DNA of 64,000 nucleotides, from NCBI RefSeq assembly GCF_016595245.1, contig NZ_JAENHM010000059.1, positions 62,001 to 126,000 on the forward strand, read 5' to 3'. Positions 43,451 to 51,416 of this stretch are shown in pieces. A program made the translations under genes and the position numbers. The stretch is from Azospirillum endophyticum. GTDB lineage: Bacteria > Pseudomonadota > Alphaproteobacteria > Azospirillales > Azospirillaceae. The notes beneath the pieces were generated by a model. The model was not told the DNA's origin. It did no database searches and saw nothing but the letters and a program-made list of their open reading frames with translations. Each line of letters opens with the position of its first letter. Position 1 is the stretch's first letter.

Positions 43451-44440
43451 TCAGCTGAACATCATCGTCGACAGGCGGCGGCGGGTCTTCACCGTCAGCG
43501 GGTCGGTCTGGCCGAAGGCTTCGAAGAACTTCACCAGCTGCTTGCGGGCGCCGTCGTCGTTCCAGGTCCGGTCGCGCTTGAAGATCTCCAGCAGTTCGTC
43601 CACCGCGGCTTCGCGCTTGCCGGCAGCGAACAGCGCCATGGCGAGGTCGAAGCGCGAGGCATGGTCGTCGGCGTCATGGGCGACCTTTTCCATCAGCTCC
43701 GGGATCGGGCCGGCGTTGGACGCCTGCTCCGCCACGTCGAGCGCGGCGCGGACATTGGCCAGTTCCTTGTCCTTGGCGATGGCTTCCGGGGCCTGGGCAA
43801 GCATCTGCTTGGCGTTCTCCAGGTCGCCGGCGGCGATCAGGCAGCGGATGATGCCGGCATAGGCCTGGGCGTTTTCCGGTTCGGCCTGCAGGATCTGGCT
43901 GTAGAGGTCGAGCGCGCCCTGCAGGTCGCCGGCCTCCAGCATCTCCTTGGCCTGGGCGAATGCCTCCTCCAGCATCTCGTCGGCACCGCCGCCGACACCG
44001 GCCTGCTTGGCCAGCGCCACCAGCTTGTCGACGAAGGCCTTCACCTGCGATTCGGGGACGGCGCCCATGAAGCCGTCGACCGGACGCCCCTGGAAGAAGG
44101 CATAGACCGCCGGGATCGACTGCACGCGCAGCTGCGAGGCGATCATCGGGTTGGCGTCGGTGTCGATCTTCACCAAGCGGACGGCACCCTTGGCGGCGCG
44201 CACCACCTTTTCGATGATCGGGCCCAGCTGCTTGCAGGGGCCGCACCAGGGCGCCCAGAAATCGACGATCACCGGTACGTCGCGCGAGGCTTCGATCACG
44301 TCGGCCATGAAGGCGCGGTCGGTGGTGTCCTTGACGACGTCGGCAGCACCGGCGGCGGCGGGAGCGGCGGGCTTGGACCCGTTGGCGGGGGGCATGGAGA
44401 ACATGGCGTGTTTCGGTCCCGTTGGTGATGCCTGGCCCAT
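43451..44440 (-). CDS. Thioredoxin-TPR chaperone-like protein (CnoX/YbbN family)
   Basis: The protein couples an N-terminal thioredoxin domain (VIVDFWAPWCGPCKQLGPII, both active-site cysteines present, C66 and C69) to C-terminal tetratricopeptide-like repeats (LYSQILQAEPENAQAYAGII, AGKREAAVDELLEIFKRDR). The family includes the chaperedoxin CnoX of Escherichia coli. I gave the ATG at 44440, 329 residues; an ATG at 44404 is equally possible and gives 317. It is upstream of the LON-domain and Trm112-like genes and probably cotranscribed with them. Confidence 0.9.
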   Translation of the reverse strand: MGQASPTGPKHAMFSMPPANGSKPAAPAAAGAADVVKDTTDRAFMADVIEASRDVPVIVDFWAPWCGPCKQLGPIIEKVVRAAKGAVRLVKIDTDANPMIASQLRVQSIPAVYAFFQGRPVDGFMGAVPESQVKAFVDKLVALAKQAGVGGGADEMLEEAFAQAKEMLEAGDLQGALDLYSQILQAEPENAQAYAGIIRCLIAAGDLENAKQMLAQAPEAIAKDKELANVRAALDVAEQASNAGPIPELMEKVAHDADDHASRFDLAMALFAAGKREAAVDELLEIFKRDRTWNDDGARKQLVKFFEAFGQTDPLTVKTRRRLSTMMFS

Positions 44441-44578
44441 TAGGACATCCCGGTGGGCCATGAAGTTGCCGATCCGGCCATCAGCGGCGCGGATCCATTC
44501 GTTGCCGACATATGTGAGCGCGCAAGGCGGCTCAAGCAAGCGTTGCGTGGACGTGCCGGCCGGCTTGGCTTCCGCTCG

Positions 44579-45124
44579 TCAGGCCTCCATCCGGCCGAAC
44601 TCGGCGATGGCCGGCTCGTGCCCGCAAGCACGGATGAAGCGCAGCAGGTCGTCGGGCCGGATCGCCGTCGTGCGGTCGTTCAGCAGCGGATGATAGTTCA
44701 GCAGATCATGCTCCATCATCGCGGTCTGCAGGACCACGCGCACCTTGAGGTCGGGATCGTTGACCAGTGCGAAGGGCGTGACCGAGCCCGGCCGGATGCC
44801 GAGGAGGCGCCACAGCCGATCCGCCGAGGCGAAGGACAGCCGTGCCGACCCGATCGTCTTGTCCAGCCGGTTCAGGTCGACCCGCGCATCCTCCAGTGCC
44901 ACCACCAGCCAATGCTGGTCCTTCTTGTCCTTCAGGAACAGGTTCTTGCAATGGCCGCCGGGCAGGGCGCCGCGCAGGGCCTTGCTCTCCTCCACCGTGT
45001 GCAGCGGCGGATGGCTGTGGGTGGTGGCGTGGATGCCCAGGGCGTCGAGCCGCGCCAGCAGTTGCTCAGGCGAGGTCGGCAGCGGCGCGTCCCGATCTGG
45101 AAGCGAAGGTGATGCGGTGTCCAT
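44579..45124 (-). CDS. YbaK/ProX-type aminoacyl-tRNA deacylase
   Basis: The 181-residue protein is a stand-alone editing domain of the YbaK/ProXp family, which hydrolyses mischarged aminoacyl-tRNAs. Visible features are HPPLHTVEESKALRGALPGG, CKNLFLKDKKDQHWLVVA and GSARLSFASADRLWRLLGI. Then comes GSVTPFALVNDPDLKVRVVL, matching the conserved GxxxPxxl motif. It resembles the prolyl-tRNA editing type that removes Ala or Cys, but subtype assignment is an inference. Confidence 0.88.
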   Translation of the reverse strand: MDTASPSLPDRDAPLPTSPEQLLARLDALGIHATTHSHPPLHTVEESKALRGALPGGHCKNLFLKDKKDQHWLVVALEDARVDLNRLDKTIGSARLSFASADRLWRLLGIRPGSVTPFALVNDPDLKVRVVLQTAMMEHDLLNYHPLLNDRTTAIRPDDLLRFIRACGHEPAIAEFGRMEA

Positions 45125-45269
45125 GGCTTCCCTTGTACCGGGCGCGCGGAAAATCGTCCAGCCGGTGAAAAAAACTGAAACAAGGCGCTTGCAATGCGTC
45201 GGCCGATCAGTATAGTCCGCCGCACACCGCCGGACGGTACCTACAACGGACTGGACGACGGCACGGAGC

Positions 45270-45344
45270 GCGGGCGTAGCTCAGGGGTAGAGCACAACCT
45301 TGCCAAGGTTGGGGTCGAGGGTTCGAATCCCTTCGCCCGCTCCA
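45270..45344 (+). tRNA. tRNA-Gly (GCC)
   Basis: A 75-base tRNA with encoded CCA. The acceptor GCGGGCG pairs with CGCCCGC, and the anticodon stem CAACC/GGTTG encloses TTGCCAA, giving anticodon GCC. D- and T-loop signatures (AGCTCAGGGGTAGAGC and GTTCGAATC) are normal. Confidence 0.96.
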
Positions 45345-45379
45345 GTTTTCCAGCGCCGACGCTGGATCATGCGATTTCA

Positions 45380-45412
45380 AAAGGCCGGACCTTCGGGTGC
45401 CGGCCTTTCGCA
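45380..45412 (+). terminator. Terminator after tRNA-Gly
   Basis: A stem AAAGGCCGG/CCGGCCTTT with an 11-base loop follows the tRNA by 36 bases and ends in TTTCG. It is probably the tRNA-Gly transcription terminator. Confidence 0.75.
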
Positions 45413-45509
45413 TTTCAGCCTTCAGGCATCCGTGGCGCTTGTTGGTCATGCCGCCCGGTACGGAACCTGCCGGCTTCCTGCAAACAGCCCCAACGATTGC
45501 CGTTCCGGC

Positions 45510-45786
45510 TTGCATGTCCAGCAAGGCGACGTGCCCCATCATGCCATTGCAGTCGGCGATTCCGGTGGTTCGGCGGGTCTGGCCGTCGACGGCTCCGTCC
45601 GCGACCTGATCCCGGGCGATGAGGACGGCGTGGTGGTGGTGCCGCCGGCTTTTGCAAAAGCCGCCCTGGTCCGGAGCCCGGCCCCGCCGGAGCGCCCAGC
45701 GCCAGCGGGCCGGGCCGATCGAAGCCGGTGCCGCCCTGGTGGATGTGCTGGGCATTCCGCCGCCGGAGTTCCTTCCCGCCGCATGA
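45510..45786 (+). pseudogene. Decayed RraA-family gene (deletion and frameshift)
   Basis: The plus strand encodes a broken C-terminal piece of an RraA/HMG-aldolase family protein. One frame reads QQGDVPHHAIAVGDSGG, AGLAVDGSVRDL and IPGDEDGVVVVPPAFAKAAL. In intact relatives about 40-50 residues separate the VDGxxRD motif from the PGDxxxGDxDGVVVVP motif, and here they are almost fused. Past about 45675 the reading must shift frame to continue as IEAGAALVDVLGIPPPEF and stop at 45786. The N-terminal half is missing. It lies between tRNA-Gly and the AEC transporter gene. Confidence 0.7.
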
Positions 45787-45856
45787 GGGAAACGGTGTAA
45801 AGGAAAGCCCCCGCACCGCCGGCTCCCGCCGACCCCGCTCCCGAGGTGCCGCGTCC

Positions 45857-46801
45857 ATGTCGCTGATTTTCCAGATCGTCCTGCCGATGTTCGGCTTGAT
45901 CGCCCTTGGCTATTGGGCGGCGCGCTACCGCGGGTTCAACACGGCGATGGTCCAAGGGCTTTCCCGGTTCGTCGGCATCTACGCGCTGCCGGCACTGCTG
46001 TTCTCCAACATGGCGAGCACGGAGATTCCGGATCCGCTGGAATGGGCGGTGGTGGGGTCTTTCTACATCGCGGCGGTCGCGGTCTTCCTGGTGGGCGGGC
46101 TGTGGATGCGCATGGCGGGCCGGCGGGAGCAGATCGCACCCATCGGTCTTGCCAGCTCCTTTTCCAACATTGCGCTGCTGGGCTCCCCGATCATCATGGA
46201 GGCCTATGGGCCGACCGTGGCGGTGCCGGTGATGCTGCTGATCGTCTTCCAGTCGCCGCTGCTGTTCACCTCCGCCACCATGCTGGCGGAGACCCAGGGC
46301 TCCGCGCAAGGCGGCCGGTCCACGCGTCCGGTGCAGGCGACGCTGGGGGCGGCCCGGGCGACGCTGACCAGCCCGTTGGTGGTGTCGATCATCCTGGGGC
46401 TGGCCGCCAACCTGATCCATCTGACGATTCCGCCCATGGTGATGAAGAGCTTCACCATGATGGCGCAGACCGTGCTTCCCTGCGCCTGCTTCACGCTCGG
46501 CGCATCGCTGGCGCTCAGCCCCGCCTCGGGAGCGGTGCTGCCGGCCGCGGTGGTGGCCTTGTTGAAGACCGGGCTGCATCCGTTGCTCACATGGTTGCTG
46601 GCCACCCAGGTCTTCGCCCTGCCACCGCTATGGGTCGCTCCGGCCGTCACCGCCGCGGCCCTGCCCATCGGCATCAACGCCTATGTCTTCGCGGAACGTT
46701 ACCATGCCGGGCGCGAAGTGGTGTCGATGGCGCTGCTGATCTCCACCCTGTTGTCGCCGGTGTCGATCTCCGTTGCCTTTATGGTGTCCTCCGCAAGCTG
46801 A
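45857..46801 (+). CDS. AEC (auxin efflux carrier) family transporter
   Basis: The 314-residue membrane protein has about ten hydrophobic segments, with the first at the N-terminus (MSLIFQIVLPMFGLIALGYW). Family landmarks are FVGIYALPALLFSNMASTEI, a glycine/serine-rich middle SSFSNIALLGSPIIMEAYG, and the second-half TVLPCACFTLGASLALS. I chose the ATG at 45857 because longer readings add a basic segment unlike the family. Members export organic acids or other small anions; the substrate is unknown. The start lies 70 bases after the RraA remnant. Confidence 0.9.
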   Translation: MSLIFQIVLPMFGLIALGYWAARYRGFNTAMVQGLSRFVGIYALPALLFSNMASTEIPDPLEWAVVGSFYIAAVAVFLVGGLWMRMAGRREQIAPIGLASSFSNIALLGSPIIMEAYGPTVAVPVMLLIVFQSPLLFTSATMLAETQGSAQGGRSTRPVQATLGAARATLTSPLVVSIILGLAANLIHLTIPPMVMKSFTMMAQTVLPCACFTLGASLALSPASGAVLPAAVVALLKTGLHPLLTWLLATQVFALPPLWVAPAVTAAALPIGINAYVFAERYHAGREVVSMALLISTLLSPVSISVAFMVSSAS

Positions 46802-46822
46802 AGGCCGGGCAGGAACACCACC

Positions 46823-46897
46823 AAGGGTCTGTCGCGCAGCTTCAACCGGCTCGACCACGAAATCGAGGCCTTCATCACCCGCATCACTGCGGCGTGA
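46823..46897 (+). pseudogene. Short coding remnant after the AEC gene
   Basis: This frame reads GLSRSFNRLDHEIEAFITR and then ITAA before a TGA, which looks like the C-terminal end of a protein, but it lacks a start and any upstream body. I cannot name the family. It may be the scar of a deleted gene or chance coding. The 115 bases that follow, to the next gene end, hold no other signal. Confidence 0.3.
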
Positions 46898-47012
46898 CGG
46901 CCAAGTTTTACGTGATGATGCATCCCGCAGTGCCGGGCGGAGGATGGGACCAATGCTTGTTCGGAACAGGATTCTTTCGGAAGGCGGCGGCAGTCTCTCC
47001 CCCCGCCGCCTT

Positions 47013-47675
47013 TCAGTCCACCAGCACACCCTGCCTTGCATCCGCCCACTCCCGCGCCGTGGTCGGCCGGCCGTCGGCATCGATCAGGCCACGGGTGAAC
47101 AGCTCCTCGGCATGGCGGATGAAGAAGGTGGCGGTGCTCGGCCGTTCCCAATGCTCCATCCAGTTCTGCTCCAGGAAAGCCAGGATCGCCGGCTGGTCCA
47201 GCTCCGCCTCCCACAGCACGCCGAGCAGGGAGGTCTGCTGCTCCTCATGCATGCAGTCCTCGAAACACAGGCGCTTGTCGGCGCGCGCTTCCTTGCGCGC
47301 GGTGGTCTCCGGTCCGGGACCCAGGCCGTAATCTATCAGCGTCCGCCGTTCCGGCGCGGCGCACAGCCAGTGCGCCACCTCATGCACGATCACCGTCGCC
47401 TCGACATCGGTGCGGATCACTTTGCCGTCCCACATGAAGGACCGGCTGGGCGGCTCATCCAGCGTGTCGATGCCGTGGGCATGGGCCAGTCGGACGGCTT
47501 CCGCCCGATGGGCCGGCGTGTCGACACCGCCGCCGGGCTCGTCGTCCGGCCTCACGGGCCAGGTCGCTGCGATCCGGCGGAAGGCGGCCTGCGCTTGGGC
47601 ATGGCCCTCCAGATGGGCATCGAAGGCTGCGACGGCCTTCGGCATGTCGTCGATGGCGATGGGGGTCAGGATCAT
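47013..47675 (-). CDS. HEVAHW-motif protein, resembles EF-P hydroxylase EpmC
   Basis: The 220-residue protein from ATG 47675 (MILTPIAIDDMPKAVAAFDA) contains VIVHEVAHWLCAAPERRTLI followed by DYGLG. This looks like the iron- or zinc-binding HExxHW signature of EpmC, the elongation factor P hydroxylase, which has a similar HE-AHWC-AG-ERR-DYGYW pattern. The C-terminal part (FEDCMHEEQQTSLLGVLWEA) is divergent. EpmC normally accompanies EpmA and EpmB, and neither is visible in the window. It could be an EpmC relative or another metal-dependent family. Confidence 0.6.
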   Translation of the reverse strand: MILTPIAIDDMPKAVAAFDAHLEGHAQAQAAFRRIAATWPVRPDDEPGGGVDTPAHRAEAVRLAHAHGIDTLDEPPSRSFMWDGKVIRTDVEATVIVHEVAHWLCAAPERRTLIDYGLGPGPETTARKEARADKRLCFEDCMHEEQQTSLLGVLWEAELDQPAILAFLEQNWMEHWERPSTATFFIRHAEELFTRGLIDADGRPTTAREWADARQGVLVD

Positions 47676-47835
47676 GGGGCCTATGTGCCCAAGGGGGCGT
47701 CCGGGCGCAAGGAGAATGTAGCCGCGCCAAGGAGCAGGGCCGCCCGGCACAGGAAGCGCGCCGGCAGGACCCACTCCGTTCGGGCCCGGCCAAGGCCATG
47801 ACTGTCAAGTTTACTCCGAGAACGGGTGCCGTTTC

Positions 47836-49845
47836 TTACGCGGCGCGCATATCGGTCAGGAAGCGCGACACGAAGCCGCGCAGGTCCGTCGCCTCGTGGT
47901 TCAGCCCGTCGGCGGCGGTCAGCACCTCGCGCGAGGCATCGCCGGTGGAGGTCGCGGCTTCCGACACGCCGGCGATGTTGCCCGAGACCTGCTGGGTGCC
48001 GCGTGCCGCCTGCTGGACGTTGCGGCTGATTTCCTTGGTGGCGGCGCCCTGTTCCTCGACCGCGGCGGCTATGGTGGTGGAGATGTGGTTGATCTCCGCG
48101 ATCACCCGGCTGATCTCGGCGATGGCGCCGGCGGCCTGCCGGCTGATCTCCTGGATTCCGGCGATCTGGCTGCCGATCTCCTCCGTCGCCTTGGCGGTCT
48201 GGCTGGCGAGGCTCTTGACCTCCGACGCCACGACGGCGAACCCCTTGCCGGCCTCGCCGGCACGCGCCGCCTCGATGGTCGCGTTCAGCGCCAGCAGGTT
48301 GGTTTGGCTGGCGATGTCGGTGATCAGCTGCACCACCTCGCCGATGCGATGCGCGGCGTCGACCAGGCCGCGGACGGTGCCGTCGGTCTTCTCGGCGGTG
48401 GCGACCGCCTGACCGGCGATGCGGGTGCTTTCCGCCACCTGCCGGCCGATCTCGCCGATCGAGGCGGTCAGTTCCTCGGTCGCGGCAGCCACCGTCTCGA
48501 CATTGCCGGTCGCCAAGTGGGAGGCGCTGGCGACCGCGTCCGCCTGCCGGGTGGTCTGCTCCGCGGTGGCCGACATGGTTTGCGCGGTGGTCTGCAGCTG
48601 GGTCGCCGCCGCAGACACCCGGCCCAGCGCCTGCAGCACCAGCCGGTCGAACTCCTGGGTCAAGCGGTCGATACGCTCGCCGCGGCTGCGCTGTGCCTCA
48701 TGGCCGGCACGCTGGGTTTCGGCCAGCCGGTCGCTTTCGATCAGGCTGTCCTTGAACACCTGCAGGGACTTCGCCATGCCGCCGATCTCGTCGGCCCGCT
48801 CCAGGCCGGGGATGTCGACGCTGCGGTCGCCGCCGGCCAGCCTGGTCATGCGGTCGGTCATCGCCACCACCGGCCGCGACAGGCCGCGGCCGATCAGCAG
48901 CGCAGTCGCCAATCCCAGGGCCACCGCGACCAGCGACGCGATCACCATTCCGCCGCGCGCCTTGTCGATGAAGGCGCCGGCTTCCATGCCGAGGGTCATT
49001 TGCTTGGCGACGCTGGCTTCCGTCAGTTGCTCCGCCTCCTTGGCGATGGAATCGCCGACGGGGATCAGCACCTCTTTGACCAGGCGGTCGCGTTCGGTCG
49101 TCGCCTTGACCACGGCGTTGAAGCCGGTGATGTAGACGCGCAGCGTGGCGGTGTAGGACATCGCCATCTTGCGGCGGTCGAAGTCGGCCAGCTTCGCCAT
49201 CATCGTACCGCCGCGGCTGGCGGCGTCGGCGAATTGCGATCGGGTCTGGTTGGCCAGTTCCGGCGAGCCGTCGACATTGTAGCGCGTCGCCGAGATGCGG
49301 GCTGACAGCATGTGGCGCAGCGCCATGCCCGCCAGATAAGCGGCATCGGTATCGCCTGCGGCGCCGGCGCTGTCCATGATGCCGTCGAGCGCGCTTTCCA
49401 GCCGCGGCCCGATCGCATCCAATTCGGTGATCGCCTTGCTGCGCTGGGCCTGGACATCCATCGTCGCGGCGAAGGCCTCGCGATAGCGGGCGATCTCCTC
49501 CGCCATTTGGTCGGCGGTCCGTTGCAGGGCAGGGTCGGTGAACAGGGCGCGGGCCTTGTCGATGACCTGTGCCGCCTCCTCCGCGGCGCGGCGGACGGCG
49601 GTGCCGACCTCCGGATCGCCGGTCAGCAGGAAACGGGTGGCCTGCTGCCGCATCTCCAGCATCAGGGCCTGGATGCGCCCCAACTCGTTCGTCTGCTGGC
49701 CAAGCCTCCGGTAGGTGTCGACGGTGCCGCCGGCCTGCGACAGGGCCGCCACGCCGATACCGCCGATCAGCACCAGGAACACCAGGATGCCGGCGCTGGC
49801 CGCCGTGATCTTGGCTCCTACGGAGAGACGATTGAAAAGGCTCAT
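47836..49845 (-). CDS. Membrane-bound methyl-accepting chemotaxis protein
   Basis: The receptor has about 669 residues from ATG 49845 (MSLFNRLSVGAKITAASAGI). A first membrane helix lies near residues 14-38, and a helical periplasmic domain of about 270 residues follows. A second helix (GGMVIASLVAVALGLATALL) leads into a HAMP domain with the linker PVVAMTDRMTRLAGGDRSVD. The signalling domain carries the tip motif ASQTNLLALNATIEAARAGE and ends in VSRFLTDMRAA. The periplasmic region is predicted all-helical, suggesting an HBM- or four-helix-type ligand module; the ligand is unknown. It is separate from the che operon. Confidence 0.93.
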   Translation of the reverse strand: MSLFNRLSVGAKITAASAGILVFLVLIGGIGVAALSQAGGTVDTYRRLGQQTNELGRIQALMLEMRQQATRFLLTGDPEVGTAVRRAAEEAAQVIDKARALFTDPALQRTADQMAEEIARYREAFAATMDVQAQRSKAITELDAIGPRLESALDGIMDSAGAAGDTDAAYLAGMALRHMLSARISATRYNVDGSPELANQTRSQFADAASRGGTMMAKLADFDRRKMAMSYTATLRVYITGFNAVVKATTERDRLVKEVLIPVGDSIAKEAEQLTEASVAKQMTLGMEAGAFIDKARGGMVIASLVAVALGLATALLIGRGLSRPVVAMTDRMTRLAGGDRSVDIPGLERADEIGGMAKSLQVFKDSLIESDRLAETQRAGHEAQRSRGERIDRLTQEFDRLVLQALGRVSAAATQLQTTAQTMSATAEQTTRQADAVASASHLATGNVETVAAATEELTASIGEIGRQVAESTRIAGQAVATAEKTDGTVRGLVDAAHRIGEVVQLITDIASQTNLLALNATIEAARAGEAGKGFAVVASEVKSLASQTAKATEEIGSQIAGIQEISRQAAGAIAEISRVIAEINHISTTIAAAVEEQGAATKEISRNVQQAARGTQQVSGNIAGVSEAATSTGDASREVLTAADGLNHEATDLRGFVSRFLTDMRAA

Positions 49846-50279
49846 GATCGGGGGTTCCAACGGCGCGGGGGGCTGCTCGGCATCCGGGCGGGCAAGACGG
49901 GCGGCTAAGACCGGAACAGGTCAACCACTGCGACCCGTTTCTACTACCATTTCAGAAAGCATGCCACAGGCGTGGGGAAGGCCAGACGGATGAACGGACA
50001 CTCGGAAAGGCCAATCGGTAACGTAGGGGAATGCGGTCTTTCGGAGCCTGGGAATAAAAGACGGAGGCAGACGTTTGCCTGTTTCGTGGATCTGCCGATG
50101 GTGGTGCCTGGATGCTTTCGCGGGCGGACAGGCCATTTTTTGTGCCGTGTCGGTCACAGGAGAGGCATTTTGAACATCCCCCCGTATCGTGATATATGCC
50201 AAAGGGCGCAGCGGCCGGCCGGGGTCGTCGCCGATCCCTTCATCTCCCGGTCCCTGACGCTTTGACCCGACGGCTGGCC
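49846..50279. other. Divergent intergenic region, no gene seen
   Basis: This 434-base stretch separates the chemoreceptor from the glycosyltransferase, which are divergent. Promoters for both presumably lie here, but I found no clear sigma-70 pair. A small inverted repeat AGGCA/TTTGCCT occurs near 50064-50079. Open frames in the region have shadow-like composition. Confidence 0.5.
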
Positions 50280-51416
50280 ATGCCCACTCCCGACGCGCCC
50301 CTTTCCGCGGCTTCCCCGGATGCCCGTACTGTTTCCGTCCGCCCTGCCGGCGAGGGTCGGTCCTCTGAAGACCGGCCATTGGGCCGCCCCCCTGCGAACC
50401 GATCCGGCCGTCCGCGGCGCGGATGCCTGTCGGTCGTCATCCCCTTCTACAACGAGGGCGCCAACATCGAAGCCCTGTTCGCCCGGCTGGTTCCGGTGCT
50501 GGACGGGCTGGACATGGATTGGGAGGTGGTATGCGTCAACGACGGCAGCCGCGACGACACCATCGACCGGCTGCTGGACGTTCATGACCGCGAAGCGCGG
50601 GTGAAGGTGGTCGATCTGTCGCGCAATTTCGGCAAGGAGCTGGCGCTGTCCGCAGGGCTCAGCCACACCACCGGCGACGCGGTGGTGCCGATGGACGCCG
50701 ACCTGCAGCATCCGCCGGAACTGCTGCCGGCCTTCATCGCCAAATGGCGCGAAGGATTCGACGTGGTCGTCGCGGTGCGCCATGCCCGTGTCGGGCAAAG
50801 CCTGAAACACCGGCTGTTCGCCCGCCTGTTCTACTGGGTCTTCGACCATCTGTCGGAGATCAAGCTCCCGCGCGAGGTCGGCGATTTCCGCCTGATGGAC
50901 CGCCGCGTCGTCGAAGTGATCAACCGGATGCCGGAGCGTACGCGCTTCATGAAAGGCATCTTCGCCTGGGTCGGCTTCCGGCAAGCCGCGATCCCCTACG
51001 AACAGGGAGAGCGCGCCGGCGGCGATACGAAATGGGGTTTCGTCAAGCTGCTGCGCCTGTCCATCGACGGGTTGACCGCGTTCTCCACCTTTCCCTTGCG
51101 GGTTTGGAGCCTGGTCGGCGTGGCGGTGTCGGGCGTCGCCTTCATCTATATCCTGATCCGCCTGATCCGCACGCTGATCCACGGAATCGACGTGCCCGGC
51201 TATGAGTCGCTGCTGGTCGCCGTTCTGTTCCTGGGCGGCATCCAGATGATCACGCTGGGCATCATCGGCGACTATCTGGGCCGCGTCTTCGCGGAGGTGA
51301 AAGGACGGCCGCTGTTCATCGTCCGGTCCGCCCATGGTTTCGGCGCGGCGGACGGCCGGCATGAGCATGAGTTCGATCCCCTCGCCGGAACGGTCGGGCA
51401 GGAGCCGCGTCGATGA
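50280..51416 (+). CDS. GT2 glycosyltransferase, GtrB/ArnC/DPM1-like with two membrane helices
   Basis: The 378-residue protein likely transfers a sugar from a nucleotide donor to polyprenyl phosphate. I chose ATG 50280 because earlier codons add an arginine-rich extension. After a 50-residue variable N-terminus comes the GT-A domain: LSVVIPFYNEGANIEALFAR, VVCVNDGSRDDT, the DxD as VPMDADLQHPPEL, and RFMKGIFAWVGFRQAAIPYE. Two C-terminal membrane helices (VWSLVGVAVSGVAFIYILIR and SLLVAVLFLGGIQMITLGII) match GtrB-type proteins. It overlaps the next gene by 4 bases (ATGA), so the two probably act in one lipid-linked sugar pathway. Confidence 0.9.
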   Translation: MPTPDAPLSAASPDARTVSVRPAGEGRSSEDRPLGRPPANRSGRPRRGCLSVVIPFYNEGANIEALFARLVPVLDGLDMDWEVVCVNDGSRDDTIDRLLDVHDREARVKVVDLSRNFGKELALSAGLSHTTGDAVVPMDADLQHPPELLPAFIAKWREGFDVVVAVRHARVGQSLKHRLFARLFYWVFDHLSEIKLPREVGDFRLMDRRVVEVINRMPERTRFMKGIFAWVGFRQAAIPYEQGERAGGDTKWGFVKLLRLSIDGLTAFSTFPLRVWSLVGVAVSGVAFIYILIRLIRTLIHGIDVPGYESLLVAVLFLGGIQMITLGIIGDYLGRVFAEVKGRPLFIVRSAHGFGAADGRHEHEFDPLAGTVGQEPRR

